A stretch of DNA of 64,000 nt, taken from SZUA-36 sp963801195 (GTDB lineage Bacteria; Pseudomonadota; Gammaproteobacteria; Xanthomonadales; SZUA-36). Below are positions 1 to 8,403 of the stretch, one piece after another. The notes below the pieces were generated by a model. It searched no databases, was not told where the DNA came from, and was given only the letters and a program-made list of their open reading frames with translations. Position numbers and translations under genes: made by a program. The stretch is taken from assembly GCA_963801195.1 (NCBI GenBank), contig CAWDDX010000003.1, positions 124,001-188,000 on the forward strand, given 5' to 3'. Positions within the stretch are counted from its first letter, which is position 1, and the number at the start of each line of letters is the position of its first letter.

Positions 1-516
1 ACTCAGGCGTTCTGCCAGGTCGCTAACCGGTTTCATGACCGCGCTGGACGCCCATAAACCCAGTGCCAGGGACAACAGTGAAAAAACGAGTACCGCCGCC
101 ACCAGGGACCAGATAAGTCGATTGGTCAGACGTTGATTCTCCGAAATGTCATAGATCAGGAATGCCCACAAATCATCGTCTTTGCGCACCGCGGCCTTGA
201 AATAACCTTCCGCCGTTTCTACCTCGTGGACGCCCGGGTCGAGTTCCCGGATTTGTGCAACGACACTGTGATTGGGATCGCCTGGCCGCGTTACAAACCC
301 CTGGATACGGGTATGGAACGGCTCCACCAGTGTCGGATCCTGGCGTAACTGTACCAGGTAATCGTCAAGTTCCTGCTTGAGTGTAGAACCAATGAGTTCG
401 TCTTCGAGCGTGCTTTGCAGAAAAAGTGTGCTTATTGCAAAGAGACTGCTAAGCAGTGTGCCAAAAAGCAAAAAAGAAAATATGATGCGGCTTCGAAGCC
501 TACGTCTATATAGCAT
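1..516 (-). CDS. Sensor histidine kinase, N-terminal part only (runs off the window)
   Basis: Read from the ATG at 516 to the window edge, the frame stays open for 172 codons. It starts MLYRRRLRSRIIFSFLLFG with a first membrane helix at about residues 10-32. A periplasmic sensor region of about 110 residues follows, then a second helix (about 140-160, WSLVAAVLVFSLLSLALGLW). The last visible residues, MKPVSDLAERLS, look like the start of a HAMP domain. The kinase core lies outside the window. Its start overlaps the stop of the upstream response regulator by 11 bases, so the two are co-transcribed and probably translationally coupled. The stimulus is unknown. The kinase call rests on this layout and the regulator partner. 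Confidence 0.85.
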   Translation of the reverse strand, partial: MLYRRRLRSRIIFSFLLFGTLLSSLFAISTLFLQSTLEDELIGSTLKQELDDYLVQLRQDPTLVEPFHTRIQGFVTRPGDPNHSVVAQIRELDPGVHEVETAEGYFKAAVRKDDDLWAFLIYDISENQRLTNRLIWSLVAAVLVFSLLSLALGLWASSAVMKPVSDLAERLS

Positions 517-1186
517 TTGACTCCAATAGACGGTAACCAATACCGTGACGGGTTTGAATCATCTTGGTGCCAAATGGTTTGTCAATCGCTGAACGCAAAG
601 AATGAATATGAACCCGCAGGCTGTCACTATCGGGCATCTCTTCACCCCAGACTTCCTTTTCCAATTCCGCCCGGGTCACCACGTTAGGTGAGGCTTCCAT
701 CAGGCATCGCAGTAACTTCAACCCTATGGGGTTGAGGTCAATTTCGTGACCGGTCCGGGAGACCGTCAAGGTATCAAAGTTATACACAAGGTCGCCGACC
801 TGGATTTCCTTGCTTGCCCTCCGTGCACCCCTGGTGGTCAGGACTCTCAGCCTTGCCTCAACCTCCTGTAACTCGAAAGGTTTGACCAGGTAGTCGTCGG
901 CCCCGGTTTCAAACCCGGCCAGCTTGTCCTCGAGTCGATCCCGTGCAGTCAGCATCAAAACCGGCGTATTCTTACCGGCTTCCTGACGAAGTTTGCGACA
1001 GACTTCCAGACCGTCCATGCCCGGAAGTGCAAGATCCAGAACGATGGCATCGAAATCATTGACAATAGCAAGATGAAGGCCGGTTATCCCGTCACCGGCA
1101 AAATCTACTGTGTGCCCAATTTCATCCAGATAGTCACCAATATTGGCGGCGATATCCGGATTGTCTTCGATAATCAAAATACGCAC
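506..1186 (-). CDS. OmpR/PhoB-family response regulator
   Basis: 226 residues, the normal length for an OmpR-type regulator. The receiver domain (1-115) has the acidic pocket E7/D8, the phospho-acceptor D51 in VLDLALPGMDG, and the conserved lysine in YLVKPF. The C-terminal winged-helix DNA-binding domain (about 128-222) ends with HSLRSAIDKPFG and TRHGIGYRL, typical of the family. Phosphorylation by the partner kinase encoded just downstream would activate it as a transcription factor. The overall look is closest to QseB/PmrA/PhoP-like regulators, but the regulon cannot be told from sequence. Confidence 0.95.
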   Translation of the reverse strand: MRILIIEDNPDIAANIGDYLDEIGHTVDFAGDGITGLHLAIVNDFDAIVLDLALPGMDGLEVCRKLRQEAGKNTPVLMLTARDRLEDKLAGFETGADDYLVKPFELQEVEARLRVLTTRGARRASKEIQVGDLVYNFDTLTVSRTGHEIDLNPIGLKLLRCLMEASPNVVTRAELEKEVWGEEMPDSDSLRVHIHSLRSAIDKPFGTKMIQTRHGIGYRLLESNAI

Positions 1187-1211
1187 ATTTATTACCTATG
1201 TCATGTTGACC

Positions 1212-1259
1212 AGAAAAGGAAAAGGCCCAGGCAGATGATTTTACCACCATACCTGGGCC
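1212..1259 (-). terminator. Hairpin with T-rich tail upstream of the response regulator
   Basis: GGCCCAGG (1224-1231) pairs with CCTGGGCC (1252-1259) across a 20-base loop. On the minus strand it is followed by TTTTCCTTTT. It lies downstream of pilU (stop at 1427) and only 26 bases before the response-regulator start. It may terminate pilU or act as a leader hairpin of the regulator; the long loop makes a simple terminator only moderately likely. Confidence 0.45.
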
Positions 1260-1426
1260 CGAAGCGCCCCATTAACGTGTTCACAGCAGGAGTAGCTGCA
1301 CTTCAATACAAACCGGCTTTCGCCGCATGCATCAACAGACTGTTAAGTGTATGCCTGAACGCGTTAAAAAATAGTTAACCCAAATGGAAATTTCCGTTAA
1401 GGCAATCAATCGCCGGGCATTGCCGT

Positions 1427-2548
1427 CTAAAGGTCCATCAACTCCACGTCCTGCAGGCTCGCTGAAAGGGAATCTGCATCTCCGCCTTCCGACATTTTCA
1501 CAGCCAGACGCACCTCATTCGCCGAATCGGCGTGCCTGATGGCCTCATCGTAGGTAATCTTGCCCTCTTTATACATCCCGAACAGACACTGGTCGAATGT
1601 GACCATGCCATGGTGTGTGGATTCCTTCATGATCTTTTTCAATTCGGTAATTTCACCATTGCGAATCCGCTCCTGCACCAATGGCGTTGCCAGGAGCACC
1701 TCGACCGCCGCCCAACGCCGGGTCTGGTCTGCGGAAGGAATGAGTTGTTGCGCGACAATTGCCTTCATATTGAAGGACAGATCCAGCAGCACCTGCTCTT
1801 TTGCCTCTTCCGGGAAGAAATGCAGAATACGGTCCAGTGCCTGATTTGCGTTATTGGCGTGGAGTGTACACAGCACAAGGTGGCCGGTTTCAGCAAATGT
1901 GATGGCGTACTCCATGGTCGCCCGGGTGCGGACCTCGCCGATCATGATGACGTCCGGGGCCTGCCGCAAAGTATTTCGCAGCGCAACTTCAAACGAATCT
2001 GTGTCAATTCCTACCTCGCGCTGGGTAACCAGGCTCTTGCCGTGGAAATGCACGTACTCGATCGGGTCCTCCACGGAAATAATATGTCCGCTCATTCGCT
2101 TATTACGGTATCCAACCATGGCCGCCAGCGAAGTCGACTTACCGGTACCGGTGGCGCCGACGAACAGGACAATGCCACGTTTGGCCAACGATAAATCAGT
2201 CAATAATTCCGGCAGGCCAAGTTCTTCAAAAGTTGGAATCTTGGTTTCGATACGCCGGCACACCATGCCGACGTGGGCCTGTTGATAGAACGCACTGACA
2301 CGGAAACGCACATCTTCTCCGAGCGATATCGCGAATTGACACTCCATCGTTTCATCAAATTCCCTGATTTGTTTCTTGGTCATGATGCTTTTGACGATTT
2401 CGCTGACTTCATCCGGAAGCAGGACTTCGGTCGAGATCGCACGAATCTTGCCATTGACCTTGATGCAAGGAGGCGCATCCGCCGTCACAAACAGATCGGA
2501 ACCTTTTTCCTGGTGAAGTTCCTGCAACCAGCCTTCTACTACACTCAT
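1427..2548 (-). CDS. pilU: Type IV pilus twitching-motility ATPase PilU
   Basis: 373 residues from the ATG at 2548, which follows a strong GGAGGTGCAGAC ribosome site. An open upstream extension to 2698 overlaps pilT and is discarded. PilU is a hexameric cytoplasmic ATPase of the PilT/VirB11 secretion superfamily that works with PilT in pilus retraction. Walker A GATGTGKST is at about 131-139, followed by the Asp-box region (ISVEDPIEYVH) and a Walker B-type segment PDVIMIGEVR. The HATPase-type TLHANNANQALDRI motif fits the family. It lies 58 bases downstream of pilT on the same strand, the usual pilTU order. Confidence 0.95.
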   Translation of the reverse strand: MSVVEGWLQELHQEKGSDLFVTADAPPCIKVNGKIRAISTEVLLPDEVSEIVKSIMTKKQIREFDETMECQFAISLGEDVRFRVSAFYQQAHVGMVCRRIETKIPTFEELGLPELLTDLSLAKRGIVLFVGATGTGKSTSLAAMVGYRNKRMSGHIISVEDPIEYVHFHGKSLVTQREVGIDTDSFEVALRNTLRQAPDVIMIGEVRTRATMEYAITFAETGHLVLCTLHANNANQALDRILHFFPEEAKEQVLLDLSFNMKAIVAQQLIPSADQTRRWAAVEVLLATPLVQERIRNGEITELKKIMKESTHHGMVTFDQCLFGMYKEGKITYDEAIRHADSANEVRLAVKMSEGGDADSLSASLQDVELMDL

Positions 2549-2606
2549 GTCTGCACCTCCAAAATCAATTCCCCAATCGTTCCCGACTGAACGAATCGGA
2601 TAATTC

Positions 2607-3644
2607 CTACATAAACAGCTTGCGGTCCACGGCTTTCCTGGCGGCTTCCTGGCGCGCAACAATACCCCTGGCCACCAGTCCCTCGAGATACTGGTCAAGT
2701 GTATGCATGCCCACGTTCTGACCCGTCTGAATGGCGGAATACATCTGTGCGACCTTGTCCTCGCGTATCAGGTTCCGGATCGCTGGTGTGGCCAGCATGA
2801 TCTCGTGGGCGGCAATACGCCCACCGCCAATTCGTTTCATCAGGGTTTGCGCAATTACCGCGCGCAACGACTCTGACAACATTGACCGCACCATTGATTT
2901 CTCGCCTGCGGGGAACACATCGATAATACGGTCAATGGTCTTGGCGGCTGAGCTTGTGTGTAAAGTTGCAAAAACCAGGTGACCGGTTTCCGCTGCTGTC
3001 AAAGCCAGGCGGATGGTTTCGATATCACGCATTTCGCCCACCAGGATAATATCCGGATCCTCACGCAGGGCTGAACGCAGCGCCTGGTTAAATCCGTGTG
3101 TATCGCGGTGTATCTCACGTTGATTGATCAGGCATTTACGTGACGTATGCACAAATTCAATCGGGTCTTCAATGGTCAGAATATGGCCGGCTTGCGTGGT
3201 ATTGAGGTGATCGATCATCGCAGCCAGCGTTGTTGATTTACCCGAACCGGTCGGACCGGTCACCAACACGAGCCCACGGGGCACATTGATGATTTCCTTG
3301 AAAGAAGGCGGCGCACCAATATCTTCCAGGGTCCAGACGGCAGCGGGAATGGTGCGGAAGGCACCACCGACACCACGGTCCTGGTGGAAGCAGTTGACAC
3401 GAAAACGGGCAAGCCCCTGTACAGCGTATGAAAAATCCACTTCCAGGTTTGCCTCAAAATCGCGTCGCTGATGATCGCTCATCGTGCTGTAAAGGAGTTC
3501 AGTTAACTGTTGGTTGTCCAGGGCAGGTAAATTCAAGCGGCGCAAATCACCATCCACGCGGATCATGGGCGGCAAAGCAGATGACAGGTGAAGGTCTGAA
3601 GCCTTGTTTTTTACAGCAAAGGCAAGCAGCTCAGCAATATCCAT
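2607..3644 (-). CDS. pilT: Type IV pilus retraction ATPase PilT
   Basis: 345 residues, matching the usual PilT length of about 344. The N-terminal PAS-like domain begins MDIAELLAFAVKNKASDLHL. Walker A GPTGSGKST is at 130-138, with TIEDPIEFVH, PDIILVGEMRD and the PilT hallmark AIRNLIRE near the C-terminus. PilT powers pilus disassembly at the inner membrane, giving twitching motility and DNA uptake. A GGAGGG ribosome site precedes the ATG. It is divergent from yggS across a 132-base gap that must hold both promoters. Confidence 0.97.
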   Translation of the reverse strand: MDIAELLAFAVKNKASDLHLSSALPPMIRVDGDLRRLNLPALDNQQLTELLYSTMSDHQRRDFEANLEVDFSYAVQGLARFRVNCFHQDRGVGGAFRTIPAAVWTLEDIGAPPSFKEIINVPRGLVLVTGPTGSGKSTTLAAMIDHLNTTQAGHILTIEDPIEFVHTSRKCLINQREIHRDTHGFNQALRSALREDPDIILVGEMRDIETIRLALTAAETGHLVFATLHTSSAAKTIDRIIDVFPAGEKSMVRSMLSESLRAVIAQTLMKRIGGGRIAAHEIMLATPAIRNLIREDKVAQMYSAIQTGQNVGMHTLDQYLEGLVARGIVARQEAARKAVDRKLFM

Positions 3645-3776
3645 TTAACCCTCCTTGTGCGGACACCGGTCGCGTTACAATACATTATGATTCATTATCA
3701 GGAAAGTGTTAAAACTGAATCCATGTGTCGCCTGACGACAAGGTAAACAATAGACAATGCATAACCTCGCTGCAAC

Positions 3777-4463
3777 ATGAATGAATCAATTGAACGACTT
3801 AATCGGGTACGGCAAAGAATCAGGGCCGCCTGTATGGCTGCCGGCAGGCTGCCGGGTGAAGTTTCCCTGCTCGCAGTCAGCAAATGGCATCCTGCTGAAA
3901 AAATCGTCAGTTTAAACAAGCAGGGTCTGCAGTCATTTGGTGAAAATCATGTCAATGAAGCCCTGCAAAAACAGGGTGAATTGGCCCACCTGGACTTGCA
4001 ATGGCACTTTATTGGCACGATTCAATCCAATAAAACCCGGGCCATTGCAGAGAATTTTCAATGGGTACAAAGCGTCGACAGGCAAAAGATACTTAAAAGA
4101 CTCTCGGCGCAAAGACCGGATGACCTTGGGCCGGTTAATGTTTGTTTACAGGTTAATATCGATCGGGAACCGCAAAAGGCCGGTGCGTTGCCTGAAGAAA
4201 TTTTGCAATTGGCAGCGTTTGCCCAAGGTCTCGATAAAATAGCACTCAGGGGTTTGATGGTCTTACCCAGGTTGACAACGGATTCGACTGAGCAGCACGC
4301 CAGTTTCCGTAAAGTAAAGGACCTGTTTGAAGCTTTGAGAAGGGAGGGGCATGTCATTGACACCTTATCCATGGGCATGTCATCCGACCTGGAAACAGCA
4401 ATCGCCGAAGGCAGTACCATGGTCCGTATTGGAACGGACCTGTTTGGAAATCGCGAAACATGA
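3777..4463 (+). CDS. yggS: YggS-family PLP-binding protein (PLP homeostasis)
   Basis: 228 residues forming the single-domain alanine-racemase-type TIM barrel of the YggS/PLPBP family. The PLP-binding lysine is K36 in LLAVSKWHP. Other family motifs are FGENHVNEA, WHFIGTIQSNK, LSMGMSSDLETAI and the phosphate-binding VRIGTDLFGNR at the C-terminus. The protein binds pyridoxal phosphate without known enzyme activity and buffers PLP and amino-acid pools. It leads the yggS-proC-yggT set, with proC starting 22 bases after its stop. Confidence 0.95.
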   Translation: MNESIERLNRVRQRIRAACMAAGRLPGEVSLLAVSKWHPAEKIVSLNKQGLQSFGENHVNEALQKQGELAHLDLQWHFIGTIQSNKTRAIAENFQWVQSVDRQKILKRLSAQRPDDLGPVNVCLQVNIDREPQKAGALPEEILQLAAFAQGLDKIALRGLMVLPRLTTDSTEQHASFRKVKDLFEALRREGHVIDTLSMGMSSDLETAIAEGSTMVRIGTDLFGNRET

Positions 4464-4485
4464 CATTCATCCACAAGGATAAAAG

Positions 4486-5302
4486 ATGAGAATCGGGTTC
4501 GTTGGCGGAGGCAACATGGCCACCGCGCTGATCAGCAGGCTGTTTGCATCCGCGTCATAGCATCGACCGCGTTCAGGTTGCCGACCCCGGTGCCGAGGCG
4601 CGGGAGTATTTACAAAAGCGTTGGCCGGTCACCTGCTACGAGCGTGCGACGGATGCCATCAAGGGGATGGATGCCATTGTACTGGCGGTCAAGCCACAGG
4701 TCCTGCCGCATGTGCTCGAAGAAATAAAGGATCTTGTCACCGACCGGCAATTGATTATTTCAATCGTGGCCGGGATACCGACCAGCCAGATCGCGAGGCA
4801 CCTGAAATCCAACCCGCCGATCGTACGCACCATGCCAAACACACCCGCACTGATCGGTCTTGGCATTACGGGCATGTACGCCCGGGTAAACTGTACCCTC
4901 GCACAGCGTGAACTGACTCAAAACCTGATGGAATCGGCCGGTGAAGTCGTATGGCTGGACAAGGAAAGCCTGCTGGATGTCGTGACCGCGGTATCGGGGA
5001 GTGGACCGGCCTATTTCTTTTACCTGGTTGAATGCCTGCGCAAAGCCGGTACCCGATTGGGATTGCCGGCGGACGTTGCGGCCAAGCTCGCACTGCATAC
5101 CGCCCACGGTGCCAGCGTAATGGCCGTGCAAAGCGACCTGGATGTCATCGAACTCCGTCAGCGGGTGACAACCAAAGGCGGGACCACGGAAGCCGCCATG
5201 AAACGGCTCGACCTTGGCCATTTTGAACAACTGATAGATGCAGCTATCACGGCCGCAACCCTGCGTGGGCAGGAACTGGCAGAAGATGAGGCGCAATCAT
5301 GA
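4486..5302 (+). pseudogene. proC: Pyrroline-5-carboxylate reductase ProC, interrupted by a one-base frameshift
   Basis: ProC reduces pyrroline-5-carboxylate to proline with NAD(P)H. The N-terminus starts at ATG 4486 and reads MRIGFVGGGNMATALISRL, the dinucleotide-binding motif, but this frame stops at 4558-4560. The rest of the protein (VADPGAEAREYL, VLAVKPQVLPHVL, IVRTMPNTPALIGLGITGMY, VTAVSGSGPAYFF, TKGGTTEAAMKRLD) continues in the +1 frame from about 4544 to 5302. Dropping one T from the TTT at about 4543-4545 would restore a normal ProC of about 271 residues. The downstream frame is fully intact and has no other damage. A sequencing or assembly error, or very recent loss, is therefore likelier than an old pseudogene. 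It overlaps yggT by 4 bases. Confidence 0.88.
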
Positions 5303-5835
5303 ACCTCACCGGCGCCCTCATTTACCTGGTCAGCACGTTGACAGACCTCTATGTGACCGCAATTTTGCTGCGCTTGTTGCTGCAGTGGGTCAGGGCGGAT
5401 TTTTACAACCCCCTGAGTCAGTTCCTGATCAAGGTCACCAATCCCGTCCTGGTTCCGGCCCGTCGTCTTATTCCTTCGATCGGCAGGTTGGATACGGCAT
5501 CGGTACTGGTCATGCTGTTGCTGGAACTTCTGCAACTCGTGATTATCAGTCTTCTCAGCAGTACAAATTTTGGATTCCAGTTCCTTCTCTTTTTTGCAAT
5601 CCGAAAACTGCTGGTCGCGCTCCTTTTGACTTATTTTGTACTGATCATTGCCATGGTCATTATCAGTTGGTTTGCAAGCCGTTCACGGCATCCGCTGATA
5701 CCCCTGATTTACCAGTTAACGGAGCCGGTATTGCGACCCATCCAAAAGCTGTTACCGCCCCTCGGGGGCATTGACCTGTCACCCTTAATTGCGCTGATTG
5801 CATTGCGCGCACTTTTGCTTCTGCTAGGATGGTAG
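5299..5835 (+). CDS. yggT: YggT-family integral membrane protein
   Basis: 178 residues with two tandem YGGT repeats. Each has a membrane helix followed by a short amphipathic loop with an NPxxxP-like pattern (VTNPVLVPARRLIPSIGRLD and LTEPVLRPIQKLLPPLGGID). About four membrane helices are predicted. The ATG overlaps the proC stop (ATGA), indicating translational coupling. The family is linked to membrane or osmotic functions and sits next to yggS/proC across gammaproteobacteria; the molecular role is not settled. Confidence 0.92.
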   Translation: MNLTGALIYLVSTLTDLYVTAILLRLLLQWVRADFYNPLSQFLIKVTNPVLVPARRLIPSIGRLDTASVLVMLLLELLQLVIISLLSSTNFGFQFLLFFAIRKLLVALLLTYFVLIIAMVIISWFASRSRHPLIPLIYQLTEPVLRPIQKLLPPLGGIDLSPLIALIALRALLLLLGW

Positions 5836-5926
5836 TCAGAGGTTCTATGGCCGTGTGAAGCGACGAAACCTGTATCCGCCAATTGTTATTAGTGGCACGA
5901 ATATCTATAAAATGAGGAATTAATTG

Positions 5927-6370
5927 ATGAAATCACTCTTGAAGGTCATGGTGTTTCTCGCCACCCTGTCGTCATTCTCCGCCAGTGCACAGCAGGCTCA
6001 ACATTTTGGGGACTACACGGTGCACTACGCCGCACTCAACTCAAGCCTGATTTCTCCCGAGGTAGCCAAGGTGTATGGCATCCAGCGCTCTGACAGCCGC
6101 GCCCTGATCAATATCGCGGTTTTAAAAAACACCGAAAACCAGTTGCCAAAAGCCGTGAAAGCAACGGTGACCGCCACCGGCCGCAACCTCACGGGGCAGA
6201 CCCGTACGATTCAGATGCGTGAAATCACAGAAGGCGGAGAAGCGATTTACTACATCGGCGAATTATCAGTTAGCAATATGGAAACGTTTGATTTTATCGT
6301 AGAAGTCACACCTGAGGGTCAAAGCAAACCTTACGAGGTGAAGTTCAGACAGCAGTTCTATACCGAATAA
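5927..6370 (+). CDS. DUF4426 domain periplasmic protein
   Basis: 147 residues from ATG 5927, with TGAGGA upstream; a TTG one codon earlier is less likely. A signal peptide (KSLLKVMVFLATLSSFSASA) is cleaved near residue 22. The mature part, with QHFGDYTVHYAALNSSLISPEVAKVYGI split across its opening strands, matches my recollection of the DUF4426 family. That family is often found beside yggT and metXW genes. The function is unknown. Here it follows yggT by 91 bases, without metX/metW between. Confidence 0.8.
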   Translation: MKSLLKVMVFLATLSSFSASAQQAQHFGDYTVHYAALNSSLISPEVAKVYGIQRSDSRALINIAVLKNTENQLPKAVKATVTATGRNLTGQTRTIQMREITEGGEAIYYIGELSVSNMETFDFIVEVTPEGQSKPYEVKFRQQFYTE

Positions 6371-6408
6371 ACGACGGTCCCTACGCCGGGCTAATCTCTT
6401 CGCACCTG

Positions 6409-7233
6409 TCACCGCTGTTTCAGAATAGTGGAGTAGCCGGTTTTGTAGTCCGGGTAAGACGGTTCAAAACCGCTGTCACGCAATCTTTGGTTGCTCACCC
6501 GTTTGCCACTCCCGGCGTTTTCGACAACCAGGCCTTTCGGTTTAACCCGACCCTGCATATGCGCCAGCCAGGCAACAACATCAAACCTGGGCGCAGGCTG
6601 ATTGTCGGTTGCAAGATACAAAGCTTCCGGCTCGTCAATTAACAGCAGGTGTTTCAAAGCAGCAGCCGCATCATCGCGGTGGATGCGGTTGGTGAATAGC
6701 GGTGGTACCTGCTGTACCTCGAGCCCGTCCGAAGCAGCCAATTTGATCAGCCGCTCGCGACCGGGTCCGTAGATACCGGAGATTCTGACCACGACCAGGT
6801 TTTCCGTGCAGCGTCCGGCCAGTTGCTCCATTTCGAGAAGAACCTTGCCGTTAAACCCGGTGGGGTTGGGCTGTGTATCTTCGCTTACGACTGCGCCGCC
6901 AGCCTCGCCGTATACCGCCGTACTTGAAACCAGCAGGGTCCGGAGGGGTGCATGTTTCAGACCCGCCCATAAATTCTTCCACCCGAGCAGGAAAATCGCC
7001 TCGTAACCCGCCAGGTCGCGGCTGCCGGGTGTCGGCATGAATACCAGAGTGTCGATATCTGACGGGAGATCCGCCAGAGTCGCGGGGTCCAGGAGGTCTG
7101 CCCGGACGGGAAGCACTCCAGGCGGCAGCGTGGATGTATCACGTTTCAATCCATACACGATATGGCCATCCTGCAGCAATGCAGTGGCCAGAATGCCGCC
7201 CACATCACCGCACCCGGCGATCAGAACACGCAT
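6409..7233 (-). CDS. NAD(P)-binding SDR/epimerase-like protein (YeeZ type)
   Basis: 274 residues. The Rossmann motif MRVLIAGCGDVGGILA is at the N-terminus, and the YxxxK-like active-site region is partly replaced (SSTAVYGEAGG, then GFNGKVLLEMEQL). This pattern and the length fit extended or atypical SDRs of the YeeZ/nucleoside-diphosphate-sugar epimerase group. The substrate is unknown. Its ATG overlaps the stop of the exosortase gene by one base, so the two are co-translated. No partner that would reveal a pathway is visible. Confidence 0.8.
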   Translation of the reverse strand: MRVLIAGCGDVGGILATALLQDGHIVYGLKRDTSTLPPGVLPVRADLLDPATLADLPSDIDTLVFMPTPGSRDLAGYEAIFLLGWKNLWAGLKHAPLRTLLVSSTAVYGEAGGAVVSEDTQPNPTGFNGKVLLEMEQLAGRCTENLVVVRISGIYGPGRERLIKLAASDGLEVQQVPPLFTNRIHRDDAAAALKHLLLIDEPEALYLATDNQPAPRFDVVAWLAHMQGRVKPKGLVVENAGSGKRVSNQRLRDSGFEPSYPDYKTGYSTILKQR

Positions 7234-7748
7234 TACGCGGGTTCCGGCCCCGGTTTATCAGGGCGTGCACGCGAACCCGGCAGGGTTCTCAGCCAGATCA
7301 GCCATACCACCAGCGCATCGAGAATAATCAGGGCCTGCCACAGATACAGGTGGAACCATTCAAACGCCGTATAATTCCATTGGCCGAGGTAATAGAGACT
7401 GATAATTCTCACCAGGTTGAGGAGCTGGATGGCAAAGAACCCGGCGACAAAACCAATCAGTTTGTTTTTGAAAGGTGCCGGAAATGCAAAAATTGCTGAA
7501 AACAGGATGATCACGGCCTCGAGCCCGTTACAACCCCGTTCAATTCGTACACCAAAGCCCGAAACCTTGTCACGGATCACGTTACCCGTCGCAATCACGT
7601 TATCGTCAAAAACCTGTACGATCCAGACACTGATATCCGCAATCATTGATGTAAATGGTAGGATGATGTACTTTTCCGCTGATTGAAAAAGTTCGAGCGT
7701 AAACAGTCCGATCAGCAGCACTGAGAATATGATAAAAAATCTGAGCAT
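7233..7748 (-). CDS. xrtH: Exosortase H (XrtH-type protein-sorting protease)
   Basis: 171 residues from ATG 7748; an open TTG extension to 7802 exists but is unlikely. This is a multi-helix membrane protein with the exosortase catalytic triad in order: Cys73 in ERGCNGLEA, Arg114 in NLVRIISLYY and His133 in WFHLYLW. The short length and the GCNG context fit exosortase H, whose known substrates end in an IPTLxxWG-CTERM signal. It would process C-terminally anchored surface proteins at the inner membrane. No IPTLxxWG protein is encoded in this window, so the substrates lie elsewhere. Confidence 0.85.
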   Translation of the reverse strand: MLRFFIIFSVLLIGLFTLELFQSAEKYIILPFTSMIADISVWIVQVFDDNVIATGNVIRDKVSGFGVRIERGCNGLEAVIILFSAIFAFPAPFKNKLIGFVAGFFAIQLLNLVRIISLYYLGQWNYTAFEWFHLYLWQALIILDALVVWLIWLRTLPGSRARPDKPGPEPA

Positions 7749-7842
7749 AAAGCCTGTCGCCACACCTGTTGAAAATAACGCAGCAATGGTACCCAAAGCC
7801 AATCAGGCTTGCACGCCGTTTATGTCATCTCTTAGCAGTTAG

Positions 7843-8403
7843 ATGAGAAAGCTGAACCAGAATATTTTTTTGATTGGTCCGATGGGGTCGGGCAAAACCA
7901 CGATTGGAAAACACCTGGCAAAAATGTTCGGGCTGAAGTTTTACGACTGCGATCATGAACTTGAACGTCTGACTGGCGCCAGTGTGAGCCTGATATTTGA
8001 CCTTGAAGGGGAAGCGGGTTTTCGTACCAGGGAGAGCCAACTGCTAAAGCAACTAACAGCAAAGAATGGCGTATTGATTGCGACCGGTGGCGGCACGGTT
8101 TGCAACGAGGAGAACCGCCGTCTGCTCCGCTCACAGGGACTGGTTGTCTACCTGGAAACCAGTATTGAAAATCAGCTGAAGCGATTGAACAAGGACAAGA
8201 GCCGTCCCCTGTTGCAAGCCGGGGACAGGACGCAACGATTACGGGATCTCGCCGAGGCCCGCAATCCGCTTTATGATGCCACGGCTGACCTGGTATTCAG
8301 CTCACGTAATTCCAGTGTGTATGCAACTGCCAGGGCACTTTCTTCGGCCATATTGGAACGCCTGGACACATTGGGGCAGGAGCAGGTAAATGCAGACGGT
8401 TAA
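7843..8403 (+). CDS. aroK: Shikimate kinase AroK
   Basis: 186 residues. The P-loop GPMGSGKTT is at 12-20, with the shikimate-binding DCDHELE and FRTRE segments, the GGGTV Walker B-type turn, and the lid RPLL. The enzyme phosphorylates shikimate with ATP, the fifth step to chorismate. It overlaps aroB by 14 bases, the classical aroKB arrangement, and is divergent from the exosortase gene. The pilMNOPQ genes that often precede aroK are not here. Confidence 0.96.
   Translation: MRKLNQNIFLIGPMGSGKTTIGKHLAKMFGLKFYDCDHELERLTGASVSLIFDLEGEAGFRTRESQLLKQLTAKNGVLIATGGGTVCNEENRRLLRSQGLVVYLETSIENQLKRLNKDKSRPLLQAGDRTQRLRDLAEARNPLYDATADLVFSSRNSSVYATARALSSAILERLDTLGQEQVNADG

Noticed and set aside
1532..2194. 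220-codon open frame on the plus strand opposite pilU
   Set aside because: It is antisense to a well-conserved gene, has no ribosome site and no protein-like pattern.
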